A DNA stretch of 64,000 nucleotides from Panax quinquefolius. Taxonomy: Eukaryota; Streptophyta; Magnoliopsida; Apiales; Araliaceae. Position 1 is the stretch's first letter; each line of letters opens with the position of its first letter. The notes beneath the pieces were generated by a model. It was not told the DNA's origin and did not search any database. It worked only from the letters and a program-made list of their open reading frames with translations. The translations under genes and the position numbers were made by a program. Below, in pieces: positions 22,435-33,514 of the stretch. The stretch spans positions 35,712,123-35,776,122 of the forward strand of contig CM035170.1 in NCBI GenBank assembly GCA_020205615.1. The letters run 5' to 3'.

Positions 22435-22999
22435 TGTGACGCCCCCAAAATAGGTATACACAACACCCATTCTGAGTCGCCAAATACATGGTACAAGAAG
22501 CAAACTACAACTTCAATAATACAAATGTCGTGTGAAATACGACAATATATACTGTGAGTTTAAATATAATATTGTCTTCTAGACAATATCCACACGCAAA
22601 TAAATCCCCATCATAATTATTGATTCATTATTTTACAAAAATGGTGAGGACTACTAAACAACTCTCTCTAGAACCTTCATTCCATACCCCCACTAGTACT
22701 CGCTACATTCTCGCCTCCCCGAGAAGAAAAATGGAACAACAAGGAAAAGGGTGAGCTCAACTAGCCCAAGAAAGAATATTATGACTAAGATAATATACAA
22801 CAAATTATCGTTAGTCTTCAAAGGAAAATCGATAGAATAAATAATATTTCGCATCAATATTCATGACGAAATAATAATTCATAGAAGAGTTACGTAGAGA
22901 ATGAAATCTACTATAATCTATGAATTTAATAATTCCATCATCAATATTTTATCCTCGTAACATCAATCAATATGCATAGGAATCAAATATTCATCTTTA

Positions 23000-23180
23000 C
23001 TACTGAGCCAAAGATATTCATCACCGTCATGTTCATTTAAACACTGCTCATCTTTACACTCCAAAGCCAAAGATATTAATCAATCGGTCATGTTCATCTC
23101 AACACTGCTCATCTTTGCACTCTGAGCCAAAGATATTCTTCAAATCATTCATCTTTGCACTACAGCCAAAGATATTCAAT
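23000..23180. repeat. short tandem repeat inside solo LTR
   Basis: Four or five copies of a unit containing CATCTTTRCACT and GCCAAAGATATTC recur every 45-70 bases. Confidence 0.7.
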
Positions 23181-23424
23181 AATATCATCATTTAAGACCG
23201 AGGATGATGAAAATATTTTTTAAGAAACGAATCCAAAGTGAAACAAAATGACAAGGATTAAGGATTAAGGATTAGTACTTGGTTTTATCCACGCCCAAAA
23301 ATACCTCAAAAATAATCATAGTGGTGTAAAATTCAAGAATGATCAAAACATGGATACAATCGAGTTAGTATCCGTAATAGATGTTTTAGACGAAAAGAAG
23401 AAATTTTATTTTTCTAAGTGAATA

Positions 23425-23635
23425 ATGTACCGTATACGTGAATAGTGTCAGATATCGTGAATAGTGCCGTATATCGTTAATAGTAACTCTGACACCAAAA
23501 GATAGAAATTCCACAAAAACATCTTCACGCTTCATGAATAGTACTCGTGAATAGTAATTCGTGAATAAGAACTCATGAATAGTAACTCGTGAATAGTAAC
23601 TCATTATTAGTAACCCATGAATAGTAACCCCAGAC
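23425..23635. repeat. GTGAATAGTAACTC short repeat array
   Basis: About eleven degenerate copies of CGTGAATAGTRMYTC, spaced roughly 15-20 bases apart, fill this stretch. They produce the apparent repetitive ORF on the minus strand, which is not a gene. Confidence 0.75.
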
Positions 23636-25277
23636 ATGAAAAAGTTCTAAATTTGATAAAAACTTCAGATCAACATTTCAAAGATAATGATATTGAAGAA
23701 ATAATATCATTACTGAAAAAAATAATATCCCTTACCTCGAAAAGATCAAGATTTCTAAATTTGAAACACCGGATATAGGCTATGACTTGGACTTGCACCA
23801 GATAGCAATACTCAAAGTATACTCAAAATACTCACAAGAATACGCCGATTATATAGAGAGAAAAAACTTGATTTACGTGTGATTTTCAATTCTAACCCAA
23901 GCACCCTATTTATAGAAATTGCTTAGAACACCAAAGCGAGTAAAATTTAATAAATTAATAATATAATTATATTATTTTCTATACATGTCTAGAATCTGAT
24001 TTCAGCCATCAAACACATGCCACCTTCTAGAAAAAAAATAAGAAAAACGTTTTTCTAATTTTAAATATTTTAAACTTCCAAAATCAATTATTTGAGCTTC
24101 TAACTTCAATAATTCATAATAAATAGCCCTTTCATCATAAAATTCGAATCTCGCGTGTTTTTATAGGAAATTCAATTCTCTACAACTTTGCGTAAGAAAG
24201 TTTTTCCAAATTCCAATTAGAAATTGACCAAAATCCACAAACGGGCAATTTTACAAAGCTATAATCAAATTTCAAATAATAAATGGGGTCCACCGACATG
24301 TTTAACATGTTTTAAACATTTATTGCAACAAAAATACTCTTCCTCCTCGTATACTCATATATCCCACATTCGTTGTAAAAATATCACCGTTAATATATTA
24401 TTAAAATAATATATTTAAATGAATTATTTTATCGAAAAAGATAAAATATTAATTTTCAACAATTGTCATTTTAAAATTTTCTCCATCTATATCCACATAA
24501 AATCAATATTTTCCTCATCATATAAATCAATAATTAATTATTCACAAATAATATTACGATGAATCACAATATTGACAACCAGTGCGCTTCCGGAAAGAGG
24601 GGCTTTCCAATAAGAATTTCTTCTTCTTGCCGCAATTGATTAGGTGACCAAACCTCTCCTTAGATGTAACTTTCTAGACATTGCCAATAATGTTATCTAA
24701 TAATATTATTCAGATAATATGAATTATTGCTTCGATAATGAAAGATACTATGTAATGACAATTATTGAAACAACAAAGAATATAAAATATCAACGCAAAG
24801 AATTATTAACTCAATAAAATCTTGAACAATAATTATCAGTAACCATTATTGAGTAGTGCCTTCTTACGTAAGAATCAATAATTGGTGCAATACCGGTGTG
24901 CCTTCTTTATTCAACAACGCGTATTAGTGTGTTTTAACCACCGGGTATTCCAACAAGATTAATCTGTAATAACTACGCCGATTATTTAAAAACAACTTAT
25001 ATTTGTCGTTTTCTTCATCCAATCGCTTTCACATGGGGCTACACATGGGTCGCTACTGTCCGTCATTTAATATTCCCGACCGCATTTAATATTCCACGAC
25101 CAAACGAATATTCCCGACAACAACAATGAATATTTTATAACCACTTGCTTATTTTGAAATATTTGCATATTTAACCCTTAACTATCCACATTAATCAAAT
25201 CAACCCTTACTATTTCAAAATAATAAATAAAGGAAATTCCTTTTTATTTAAAAAAAATTTCGGGGTCTTACATCATC

Positions 25278-27103
25278 AATCTTGTCCACCTGATGTAACT
25301 CCTCCTGAGTCACAGGATCTCTATTAATAGGGATGTCAGGCCTATATAGAGGAGGATCTACGCTGTCAAAATTGAATGGGTCATCTGAGGGGCGGTACCG
25401 AAGTTGAAGGATCAAACAAATCGCCCTCTGCCGGATCTCTCGCCCAAATCTTGGGATAAAAAATGTGACTGGTCTAGTCGTCAGGTCAAACTATCAATCT
25501 GAGTCCCATGAGTCGGATCTCGAACACAGGCTATCCAATCCATCATCATCACGGATCTTGGAACCATATCCCCTATGAACTGAGTGGCGCGGGACTGGGC
25601 TCCAATAGAACGAGGTAATCACCAACGCTGGAATATCTCCTGAGTGCAAAGACCCTCTGATAATGTAAAGTCATCAAACCCCAACAATGGGATATCAGTG
25701 ACGGGTGACTATGATATAGGCCAATGACGCCTGGCAAGAGGCAAGATCGGCATGCGAATCTCCCCTATGGTGCTCCTAATAGCACGTTCTCCTAAATAGA
25801 GCTCCCATCCTCCATCTGTAAAGAGAGGAACTCTCCGGGTGGAGATCACATACTCGACGCCAGTCGGGTACCCATCCTCAAAACTGATGGCCAAATGTTC
25901 CCCAGAATAGGGAATCCATGTGATGATATCAGCCATCAACAACTCCAGCTACATGCGGCAGTGAGTGAAACCCTCAGCTACAGGGACCTCTGCTAATATG
26001 GAATGATGCCATCGTCGTCCTCGTGGATAGGTATCTAAACCTAACACACTCACAGGACGGAAGCATGGGAGCCTCTCATAGCTCCAAAATCGCCAACATA
26101 ATGGTAAAACAGATTCTTTGTCGATAAACACTCTTAACCAATAAATTGGAAATGATAAGAGAAATACTCACCAGTAGAAATGAGTAGAATCCTAGCAAGC
26201 CTCGGTCCAAACCACCGAGCGATCGCATGCCCGGAGGAAATAGGCAAAGGTATATGAACCCCAATCATACTCTCTAATACGATCCACATGACGAGTGGCG
26301 CTGATCAAAGCGAACGACACCGTAGAAGAATTATCTGCTATGAAGCAGCCTCTAATGATCATCAGGAACAATCGTCAAAGAATGCGATCTCAGACTCTGA
26401 CATCATCAGGCATGGGCTCACTCAAAAGCCCGCTCATAGCATCTACGCTCAAAGGACCAGCACGACAGTAGGGGTAATATTTTTCCATGCAAGGTAATGG
26501 TGCCCCTCCAAACTCCATACCGGTGATAAACCGCCAATCCATCGGCGTCATCATCACCTCACAGTCCAACAGATGGAGTGACTGAGTCTGATGAAACCAT
26601 CGCTCAGACAATGCCCTGAGGTAACCCCAGGGACAATGACGGGGAAGGATGGAAAAGAATACTCCAAAGCCCCAGTCATGCACAATCGCTCTATAGTCGG
26701 GATGAAGAGCCTGATACATGGAGTGTATGCTAAACCAATTCCCTCGAGGCTGTGTGAAGCCGAGAACCTGCATAAAATGCATATCAACATCAAAATCCTT
26801 TACTCTTCGTTAATAGGAAAGAAGGAAGATCAAGATCAAATGTCATACCTCGTTAGCATGCAAGTACATCGAGGGATGTCTGCTCAAGTCACCCAGAAGC
26901 TCTAGGGTTTGCCACCTGAATACTCGGGAGCTCCCTACGAGGAACATGTGCAACAGGAGCGGGGTCCTCAATCGGACTGGACGTATCACTGCCTCCACTA
27001 ATTGACAAGACTGTCTAACAGAACGGGGTCGAGGAATTTCAGAAGCCCTCCTTCGTACACTAGAAGTGGTCCTACGGGAACTACTCGGCTGATCCTAATC
27101 CAT
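25278..27103 (-). pseudogene. antisense plant mobile domain (PMD) gene with introns
   Basis: Exon 1 (27103-26849) starts MD-stop-DQPSSSRRT, then basic/Ser-rich residues and a WQTLELLGDLSRHPSMYLHANE segment. Exon 2 (26767 to about 26172) carries GFTQPRGNWFS, SERWFHQTQSLHLLDCEV, MTPMDWRFITGMEFGG and, after stops, DRIREYDWGSYTFAYFLRAC. These are the landmarks of the PMD domain found in MAIN/MAIL proteins and in several plant transposons. Exon 3 (about 26115-25709) has WSYERLPCFRPVSVL and YPRGRRWHHS. Weak same-strand sequence continues to 25278. PMD function is not settled; MAIL proteins act in silencing. At least five in-frame stops make it a pseudogene. It is antisense to the Tat pol, as in Tat elements with antisense extra ORFs, but a separate captured gene is possible. 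Confidence 0.65.
26768..26848 (-). other. intron 1 of the antisense PMD gene
   Basis: Donor AACGAG|GTATGA and acceptor TTTTATGCAG|GTTCTC give an 81-base intron with codon phase 0. It joins ...LHANE to VLGFTQPRGNW with no frame loss. A second GT donor (CTG|GTGAGTA at 26171) and an AG near 26116 suggest intron 2 of about 55 bases, less surely because the phase does not fit without an indel. Confidence 0.6.
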
Positions 27104-27714
27104 AATATCCGGACAATAAGTCTCCAAATCACCTCAAAAAGGGTGTGGTATTTCCTGACTTGGAGCTTTTCAAAATGTATTTTATGACTACATGTATGCA
27201 TGCATTACTTTAACATACATCTACAGTACAGTTAAAAATGCATGACTAATTAAATGCCTACATTTTGAGAAAATTTTGCCATAGTCCCCTTTGTAAATAA
27301 GACTATCTACATGCACATAGGCATGACTAGGTGGTCATTCAGTAGCACACCTGCCCCAAAGTCATATACATAATATATGCATTAAAAATCAAAAACATCC
27401 ATCTATAAGGTTAACCTCAATACCAGGAGTACTTTTCCTTTTACCTTTTGCTCATTTGTCCTCAAATAAGATAAGAAATAGTAGAAAAATGTGCCAATTT
27501 GACTGTCTCAAAAGTCAAATTTTTTCACATCATTATGTTCATCATGGTTTAATACTAACATTTACTATGTTGAATATTTTTTATCAAGTCATTTGAGCAT
27601 ACATAATTATTACTATGTGTTTAGATGCCTTTCATGCGATAATTCATTTTCCAACGTATAAAATTGGAAACAAATACATGCATGCGTTACCAGGATAGTG
27701 TATAACACTTGTAC
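27104..27714. other. noncoding sequence upstream of the PMD gene
   Basis: AT-rich, with ATGCATGCA-type words but no ORF or repeat I can support. It would hold the promoter of the antisense gene. The chromovirus C insertion ends it at 27714. Confidence 0.4.
27710..27714. repeat. target-site duplication of element C, left copy
   Basis: TGTAC precedes the 5' LTR. TATAC (37592-37596) follows the 3' LTR. The single G/A difference fits decay of a 5 bp duplication. Confidence 0.6.
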
Positions 27715-28109
27715 TATAAGACCCCAACTTTTTGAATAAAGATGAATTTTCTATAATTATCATTTTTGAATATTATAATATAATGTTATAGTTGTGGGTA
27801 ATATTTATAAATTTTGCAAAGTACGCAAGTTGTTATATAATATTCGATTGGTTGGGAATATTACGTTATTAATAGGATTTACGACACAATCATCGGTGGA
27901 CCCCACAATGTAATTATTATTATCGGATTGAGAAAACGATAAAAATATTCTATTGAAAATAACGACGGAAGTTTTACCATTAATACTGTTGAGCTACTCG
28001 GTAGTAAAAGTACAGTAATACACGTGGTTGTATAGTAGCACACTGTATTGATTATTGATGCTTACGTGAGAAGTCACTTCGTTTTGTTCAATTATTGCTA
28101 TAGTAATTG

Positions 28110-28145
<36 letters not shown>

Positions 28146-28609
28146 TATTGATTTGAGTGGGAATGAAGGATATGGGGGGGGGAGGAAAATTGGAGTGGGA
28201 AGTATTTTTGTTTTATATGATGATAATTGTTTTGGTGGGGAATTAGTATCAAGTGACGTGTGTGGGTGATGGGTAGTGTATGATTTGTGGTGGTGAGATT
28301 AATGGTGATATTAGTGTGTATATAGTATATATATTTATATGTGGGTGGGTGATGTGTGATTTTGGCAGGATTCGGATTAATTTTTCAAGCTTGGTCATTA
28401 TTGGCCAAATTTCTTTCAATCCTGCAGAATGTTGGCAACTTGTAAATTATGGAGCATCTTTAATTGGTCAAAACTTTTAAAGTAACATGTGTTCATTTTT
28501 TTATTGGCCACCTCTTTGAAAAAAAAAAGATTATTGATCTTGTTGAACTCAAAGAAATGATTTCGTCTGAATTCCTACTGTACAGTCCAATAGTATCCTT
28601 CAATTCTCC

Positions 28610-28617
28610 TATAAATA
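28610..28617 (+). promoter_or_regulatory. TATA box of element C 5' LTR
   Basis: TATAAATA within CTCCTATAAATAGAAGCTC is identical at 35980-35987 in the 3' LTR and at 48151-48158 in the solo LTR. It is the probable LTR promoter. Confidence 0.7.
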
Positions 28618-28789
28618 GAAGCTCATTCCTTCATTATTTCTTACGAATTCACTGAAACTCTAGAGAGAGAAATTATAAAGAAACTATAGAAAAGTATTCC
28701 GCTACTTCCCTACTCTTATATTCAGTTTATTTTACGGTAAGGGGTATTATTTCTTTTGTATTCATGAAGAGAACTTCTGTTATTCCATT

Positions 28790-29125
28790 ATTTATTATTC
28801 TATTGGAATAACCAGTATACGCGGACTACACTATACTTGGTGACACTCTTCTAATATTCCGTCTTTATTATTATTCATTTGAATATCACATGTAAATAAC
28901 GCTATCGCCGGACTGGTTCCATCTTTATTATTATTCTCGTTGGAATATTCGTGCATGCGCGTTTCTGTGGGACCGGTTCCATCTTTATTATTATTCTGTG
29001 GGAATATCATGTCTATGCGTTTTACGCCGAACCTAGTTCCGTGTTTATTATTCTGTTGGAACATCCTATCGGTGCGAATTTCGCCTGACCTAGTTCCGTT
29101 ACTTATTATTCTCTTGGAATAACCT
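28790..29125 (+). repeat. 60 bp minisatellite in LTR (C family)
   Basis: Five or more tandem units of 57-60 bases share GTTCC-TTTATTATTATTCT, then TTGGAATAT and a variable GC-richer end. Clear unit boundaries occur near 28861, 28921, 28981, 29041 and 29099. The array is shared with the 3' LTR (36150-36500) and the solo LTR (48366-48790). It generates the NNNKDG peptide repeats on the minus strand, which are not a gene. Confidence 0.85.
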
Positions 29126-30219
29126 GTCTATGTGAAGTACCGCATCCATGGTGATTTCTTTTGTTGTTCCATTCTTGATTATACTCAGTTGGTTAAAATT
29201 TTGACTTCTATACTCCATGAAATTAGTGGAATATCCATGATATTGGCGTTTCATCTAGTATCTTTTCATGAAAATGTTCTTTTAAGCATTCTTGAGTTTT
29301 ACTCTACAAAGCAGTATCATGTTGGCAATTTGGACGTTATTAGTTCCTGGATAAATTAATTCTTGAACTTGTTTTATTGAATTATTGTATCATTGTCATC
29401 ATCCTCATGTTTATATGTTGTTGAAAGTCATCTGTGGCCTGTAATGCATAGATGGACATGGTATGATTATGACCAGGGATTATTCTTGTAATCATGGTAG
29501 TAATGTTACAAATGATGTGGTAAAAGTCCTCATTGACCTGTAGAGCATTGATGGACAGGTTGTTGGCATGATCATGACCATTAATGAATACACAAATATT
29601 CTTGGCTCGTGAGTGCATGGATAATTGTGGTCGTGATACTAAAGAATATCCTTGGGTCAGTGGTGCGGGGTGATTCGGTGATGTGGATTATTTATTAAGT
29701 CGAGTCTCAAATGATAAAAGTGATGAAAAACATGTTAAATCATAAAAGATAGTAGATTTTATTCTCTACTTGACTCTTTTAATGGATTGCTTGTTACGCT
29801 GCAGTTAAACATGATGTTTGTTATATTGTATAAGTTTAACACTGTGTTAAGGCTAATGATAATTTATTCTGCATTATCTTAATCATAATATTTCTTACTG
29901 GGCTAGTTGAGCTCACCCTTTCTTTCACTGTTCTCTTTAGGAAATGAGAATATAGCTGGGACGAGTCGGGGAACGGAGTGATGGACCAGATGATAGTATT
30001 AGTAGTCCTCACTATTCTGTGAAATAGTGTGTTAACAATTGTAATGAGGACTCCTTTTGAGTTTGTCTAATCTCTAGTAGACAATTGTATTCAAACTCAT
30101 AGTTATGTTTTGTCGTATTGTACACGACAGTTGTATTAGTAAATTGTATTTGAATTCTGTACCATGTATCTGGCGACCCAAGATGGGTGATGTATACCTA
30201 ATTTTGGTGGCGTCACAGT

Positions 30220-30235
30220 TGGTATCAAAGCTTAG
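30220..30235 (+). other. primer binding site, initiator tRNA-Met type (element C)
   Basis: TGGTATCAAAGC lies three bases after the LTR end. It differs by one base from the common plant site TGGTATCAGAGC. Confidence 0.88.
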
Positions 30236-30404
30236 GGATATGATCCCTATCTAAGATGTGAGAATAGAACTAGGAGGGGAGAGCCGGTGAATTCCTTCGC
30301 TAGTATGACCTACCTAAGTTTTTTTTGTATTTACTTGGTCGGTAAAAATATAGGGATAATATGTTACATGTCAATTAACCTTTTGTTTTGTGACAATATC
30401 TGAA

Positions 30405-31543
30405 AATGACATCCGAGAATGTTGAGAATAGCAATGGAGCACAGGCAACCGTTGATTCACCACATATCAATAATCGTGGATAATGTGCATCGGAAGGCGA
30501 CAATCTTCATGCAAACAACAACACTTGAACCAAATGATGAATGATGGATTGTTCGGAGGCTTTACGCAATTCATGCAATGCTGCGTGAGAGCGGCTTCTG
30601 TCCAAAATGTAGGAGGAAACACCGGAAACTCTCAAGCATCACCGCTAAATGCAGTTCAAGGAGCTAGGACCACTGGAGTTTAAGGGAGAGCCAAAACCAC
30701 TTATGGCGGAAGCATGGATAAAGCAGATCACCAAGATATTTGATGTCTTGGGATGCTCTGAGGAGCAAAAGGTTCCCTTTGCTGCCTTTATGTTACGCGG
30801 AGAGGCAGATTATTGGTGGGAATCGATAAAACGTACTCAACCTGCCGTACTAAAGATGTCTTGGGAGAAGTTCCAAGAGCTGTTCAACGACAAATACTTT
30901 CCCGAAAGTATTCATCACATGAAGGAGGTGGAGTTTATCAAATTGGAGCAAAACAATATGATTGTGTCGCAATGTCTGAGGCAAAATTTGCGGAGTTATC
31001 CCGTTTATATCCCCACTTGGTGGATAATGAAGAGAGAATGGCGCGAATGTTTTTAAGAGGTTAGAAGCGGAGATACGTCCAACATCTTATTTCTCATAAA
31101 ATGTGTTTGTATTCAGATGTTGTAAATAGGGCTCAGTTGGTGGAGCGCGATAACGAGTCAACGCAACCAAAAGAGAGCAGCCGAAGGCAAAATGATAATA
31201 CCAGTGAGAGCAGTCATCGAAGCGGTGACAACAAGCGTGGAGGAATCAATAGGCGAAATGGTAACCACTTCTTGGTAATCGAGGCCAAAACAATAAGAAT
31301 GGACATTTCAAGAAGAAGAGATTCAACAATGATGGAAAGACGTCAGCACCAGCACCCGTTGTTAAGGAATGAGAAAGACCACCTATCATATGCTTCAAAG
31401 GCGGAGGGGAGGGACACATCAGTCCAAATTGTACGATGCCGTCCAAAGCATGTTATAATTGTGGAAGAGAAGGTCACTTAGCCCGATTTTGTCGTTCACC
31501 GAAGATAAATTCAACTAGGATGGAGGCACCAAAGGCTGTCCCA
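30405..31543 (+). pseudogene. gag polyprotein (element C)
   Basis: The likely start is the ATG in AAAATGACATCCGAG near 30405, with stops soon after it. The capsid part in frame 30649-31056 has FKGEPKPLMAEAWIKQI, DYWWESIKR and FNDKYFPESIHHMKE. A frameshift near 30960 leads to AKFAELSRLYPHLVDNEERM, which is standard for this lineage. The basic linker at 31101-31400 is followed by two adjacent zinc knuckles. The first reads CFKGGGEGHISPNC, with its second Cys replaced. The second reads CYNCGREGHLARFC and is intact. The gag frame closes at a stop near 31543, just before protease. Confidence 0.85.
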
Positions 31544-31546
31544 TAA

Positions 31547-32860
31547 ATGTCAAAGCTGGTAGTGCAAGGGAGAGCGTTTGTTGTGACCTCCCATAAAGCA
31601 AGGAACCCAAATGAGGTCATCACGGGTAAGCTTATCATAAACTCTAGCGAAGTCTATACTTTATTTGATACCGGTTCTACCCATTCTTTTATTTCTCCTA
31701 CTTGCGCTCAACGATTAAATTTGACTCCGGAGAAATTAGATTTTTACTTATCTGTTGAAACTCCATTGGGAGAAACCTTCATTACATCCACTGTTTATAA
31801 GTCTTGTTTGGTTCAAATCGGTACCCTCATATTACCTGTCGATCTTATTTCATTAAAAATACTTGAATTTGATGTGATTCTAGGGATTGATTGGTTAACT
31901 ACTTATCATGCAAAAATTGATTATTTTCTTAAGGTTGTTAGCTTTCATATTCCTAATCAACCTATTATGCGAATTCAAGCGACCAAACCATTAAAATCAA
32001 TCACGGTCATCTCAAGCCATAAAGCTATTCGTTTATTGAAAATCGGATGTCAAGCTTTCTTAGCTCATGTTACAGATCTAAACAAAAATATGTCAGCTCT
32101 GAATGATATTTCTGTTATTAATAAATTTCCTGACGTATTTCCTAAAGAACTTCCTGGCCTACCCCCAAAGCGTGAAATTGAATTTTGTATCGACCTTGAA
32201 CCCGGTACAAAACCCATTTCTAAAGCCCCATATCAAATGGCTCCTATTGAACTTCAGGAGTTAAAGACCCAACTGCAGGAATTGTTAGACATTGGCTTTA
32301 TTCGTCCTAGTACTTCTCCTTGGGGTGGTCATGTTCTATTCATGAAGAAGAAAGATGGGAGTATGCGACTTTTATTGATTATCGGGAGTTGAATCATGTC
32401 ACCATAAAAAATAGGTACCTATTGCCACGTATTGATGACCTGTTTGACCAGTTGCAAGGAGCCAAATTCTTTTCAAAGATTGATCTTCATTACGGATATC
32501 ACCAATTGAAGATTAGAACCGATGACATTCCAAAGACGGCTTTCAGAATTCGGTATGGGCATTATGAATTCCTAGTCATGTCCTTTGGATTGACTAATGT
32601 TCCTGCTGCCTTCATGGATATGATGAACTGAGTATTCAAGGAATATTTAGATCACTTTGTGGTCCTCTTTATTGACGACATCCTTATTTATTCCAAAAGC
32701 CGTGAAGATCATGAGCAACACTTGAGGCTGACACTCCAAAAGCTTCGTGAATATAAGCTTTATGCCAAGTTAAAGAAATGCGAGTTCTGGCTTGAGGAAG
32801 TAACATTCCTTGGGCACGTGGTATCAAGTCATGGAATATCTGTTGACCCAAAGAAAGATT
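31547..32860 (+). pseudogene. protease and reverse transcriptase (element C)
   Basis: The frame 31547-32392 (281 codons) holds a protease with an intact LFDTGSTHSFIS active site and GIDWLTTYHAKIDY. It then enters RT with DVFPKELPGLPPKREIEF and the SPWGGHVLF motif. A frameshift near 32375 moves to 32320-32631 ([41 protein letters not shown]). One TGA at 32629-32631 interrupts it. The same frame then carries the catalytic FIDD (32668-32679) and [21 protein letters not shown]. Another shift occurs near 32860. The catalytic residues survive although the frame does not. Confidence 0.9.
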
Positions 32861-33511
32861 GAAGCTATTCAAAGTCGGGAGCAACCTAAATCGATGGATC
32901 AAGTACGTAGGTTTCTCGGTTTAGGCGGTTATTAACGGAGATTCGTGGAAGGATTTTCTCGAATCGCTACTCCATTAACTCAAATGACTCGAGATAGATA
33001 CAAAGTTCGGTTGGAGCGAAGAATGTGAGAAGAGTTTTCAAGAACTCAAGAGAGAGACTCATTTCAAAGACTGCTACGACAATACCATCTCGCTCGGAGG
33101 ATTTGTCATCTACGATGATGCTTCGTGCAAAGGGTTGGGATGTGTTCTCATGAAACATGGAAAAGTCATAGCTTTATGCCTCATGACAACTCAAAGAATA
33201 TGAGAGGAATTATCCTACTCATGATCTAGAGTTGGCAAATTGTTGTTTTTGCACTTAAAATTTGGAGGCATTACTTGTATGGGGAAAAAGTGGAGATCTT
33301 TACGGATCATAAAAGCCTCAAATATTTCTTCACTCAAAAGGAACTCAACATGCGACAACGACGTTGGCTTGAACTGTTGAAAGATTATGATCATACCATC
33401 CAATACCATCTTGGAAAAGCGAACGTAGTAGCTGACGCATTGAGTAGAAGATCATATGCAAGTACGAGTGCGTTATTATCAACACAAAGGCCCATTTTGT
33501 GTGACTTGTAA
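32861..33511 (+). pseudogene. RT connection and RNase H (element C)
   Basis: The connection part (RRFLGLGGY, FVEGFSRIATPLTQMTR) is frameshifted. It is followed by a damaged RNase H start near 33100 (YDDASCKGLGCVLM). The second half (33275-33511) is open and has [25 protein letters not shown] and [11 protein letters not shown], the standard chromovirus RNase H end. RNase H removes the RNA strand of the RNA-DNA hybrid during replication. Confidence 0.85.
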
Positions 33512-33514
33512 AGG

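Larger units (their letters stand above)
22435..25272 (-). repeat. solo LTR of a chromovirus, minus orientation
   Basis: On the minus strand it starts TGTAAGACCCCGAAATTT and ends GGGGGCGTCACA. These are the terminal words of the element C LTR family, though the body is clearly diverged. It has no internal region, and a perfect TCATC duplication flanks it. It therefore arose by recombination between the two LTRs of a full insertion. Inside is a run of short repeats built on GTGAATAGTAACTC (23450-23635) and another built on CTCATCTTTGCACT...CCAAAGATATTC (23000-23180). Confidence 0.88.
27715..30216 (+). repeat. 5' LTR of element C
   Basis: 2502 bp, starting TATAAGACCCC (TG changed to TA) and ending GGCGTCACA. 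It contains a (TA)15 run at 28111-28140, a run of nine G at about 28174, a TATA box at 28610, a 60 bp minisatellite (28790-29125) and a looser repeat near 29420-29660. Confidence 0.92.

Noticed and set aside
28831..29064. Minus-strand ORF with NNNKDG peptide repeats
   Set aside because: It is the reverse translation of the 60 bp LTR minisatellite and has no independent support.
28790..29125. Regular 60 bp units as a possible CRISPR array
   Set aside because: Units are degenerate tandem repeats without unique spacers, in a plant LTR.
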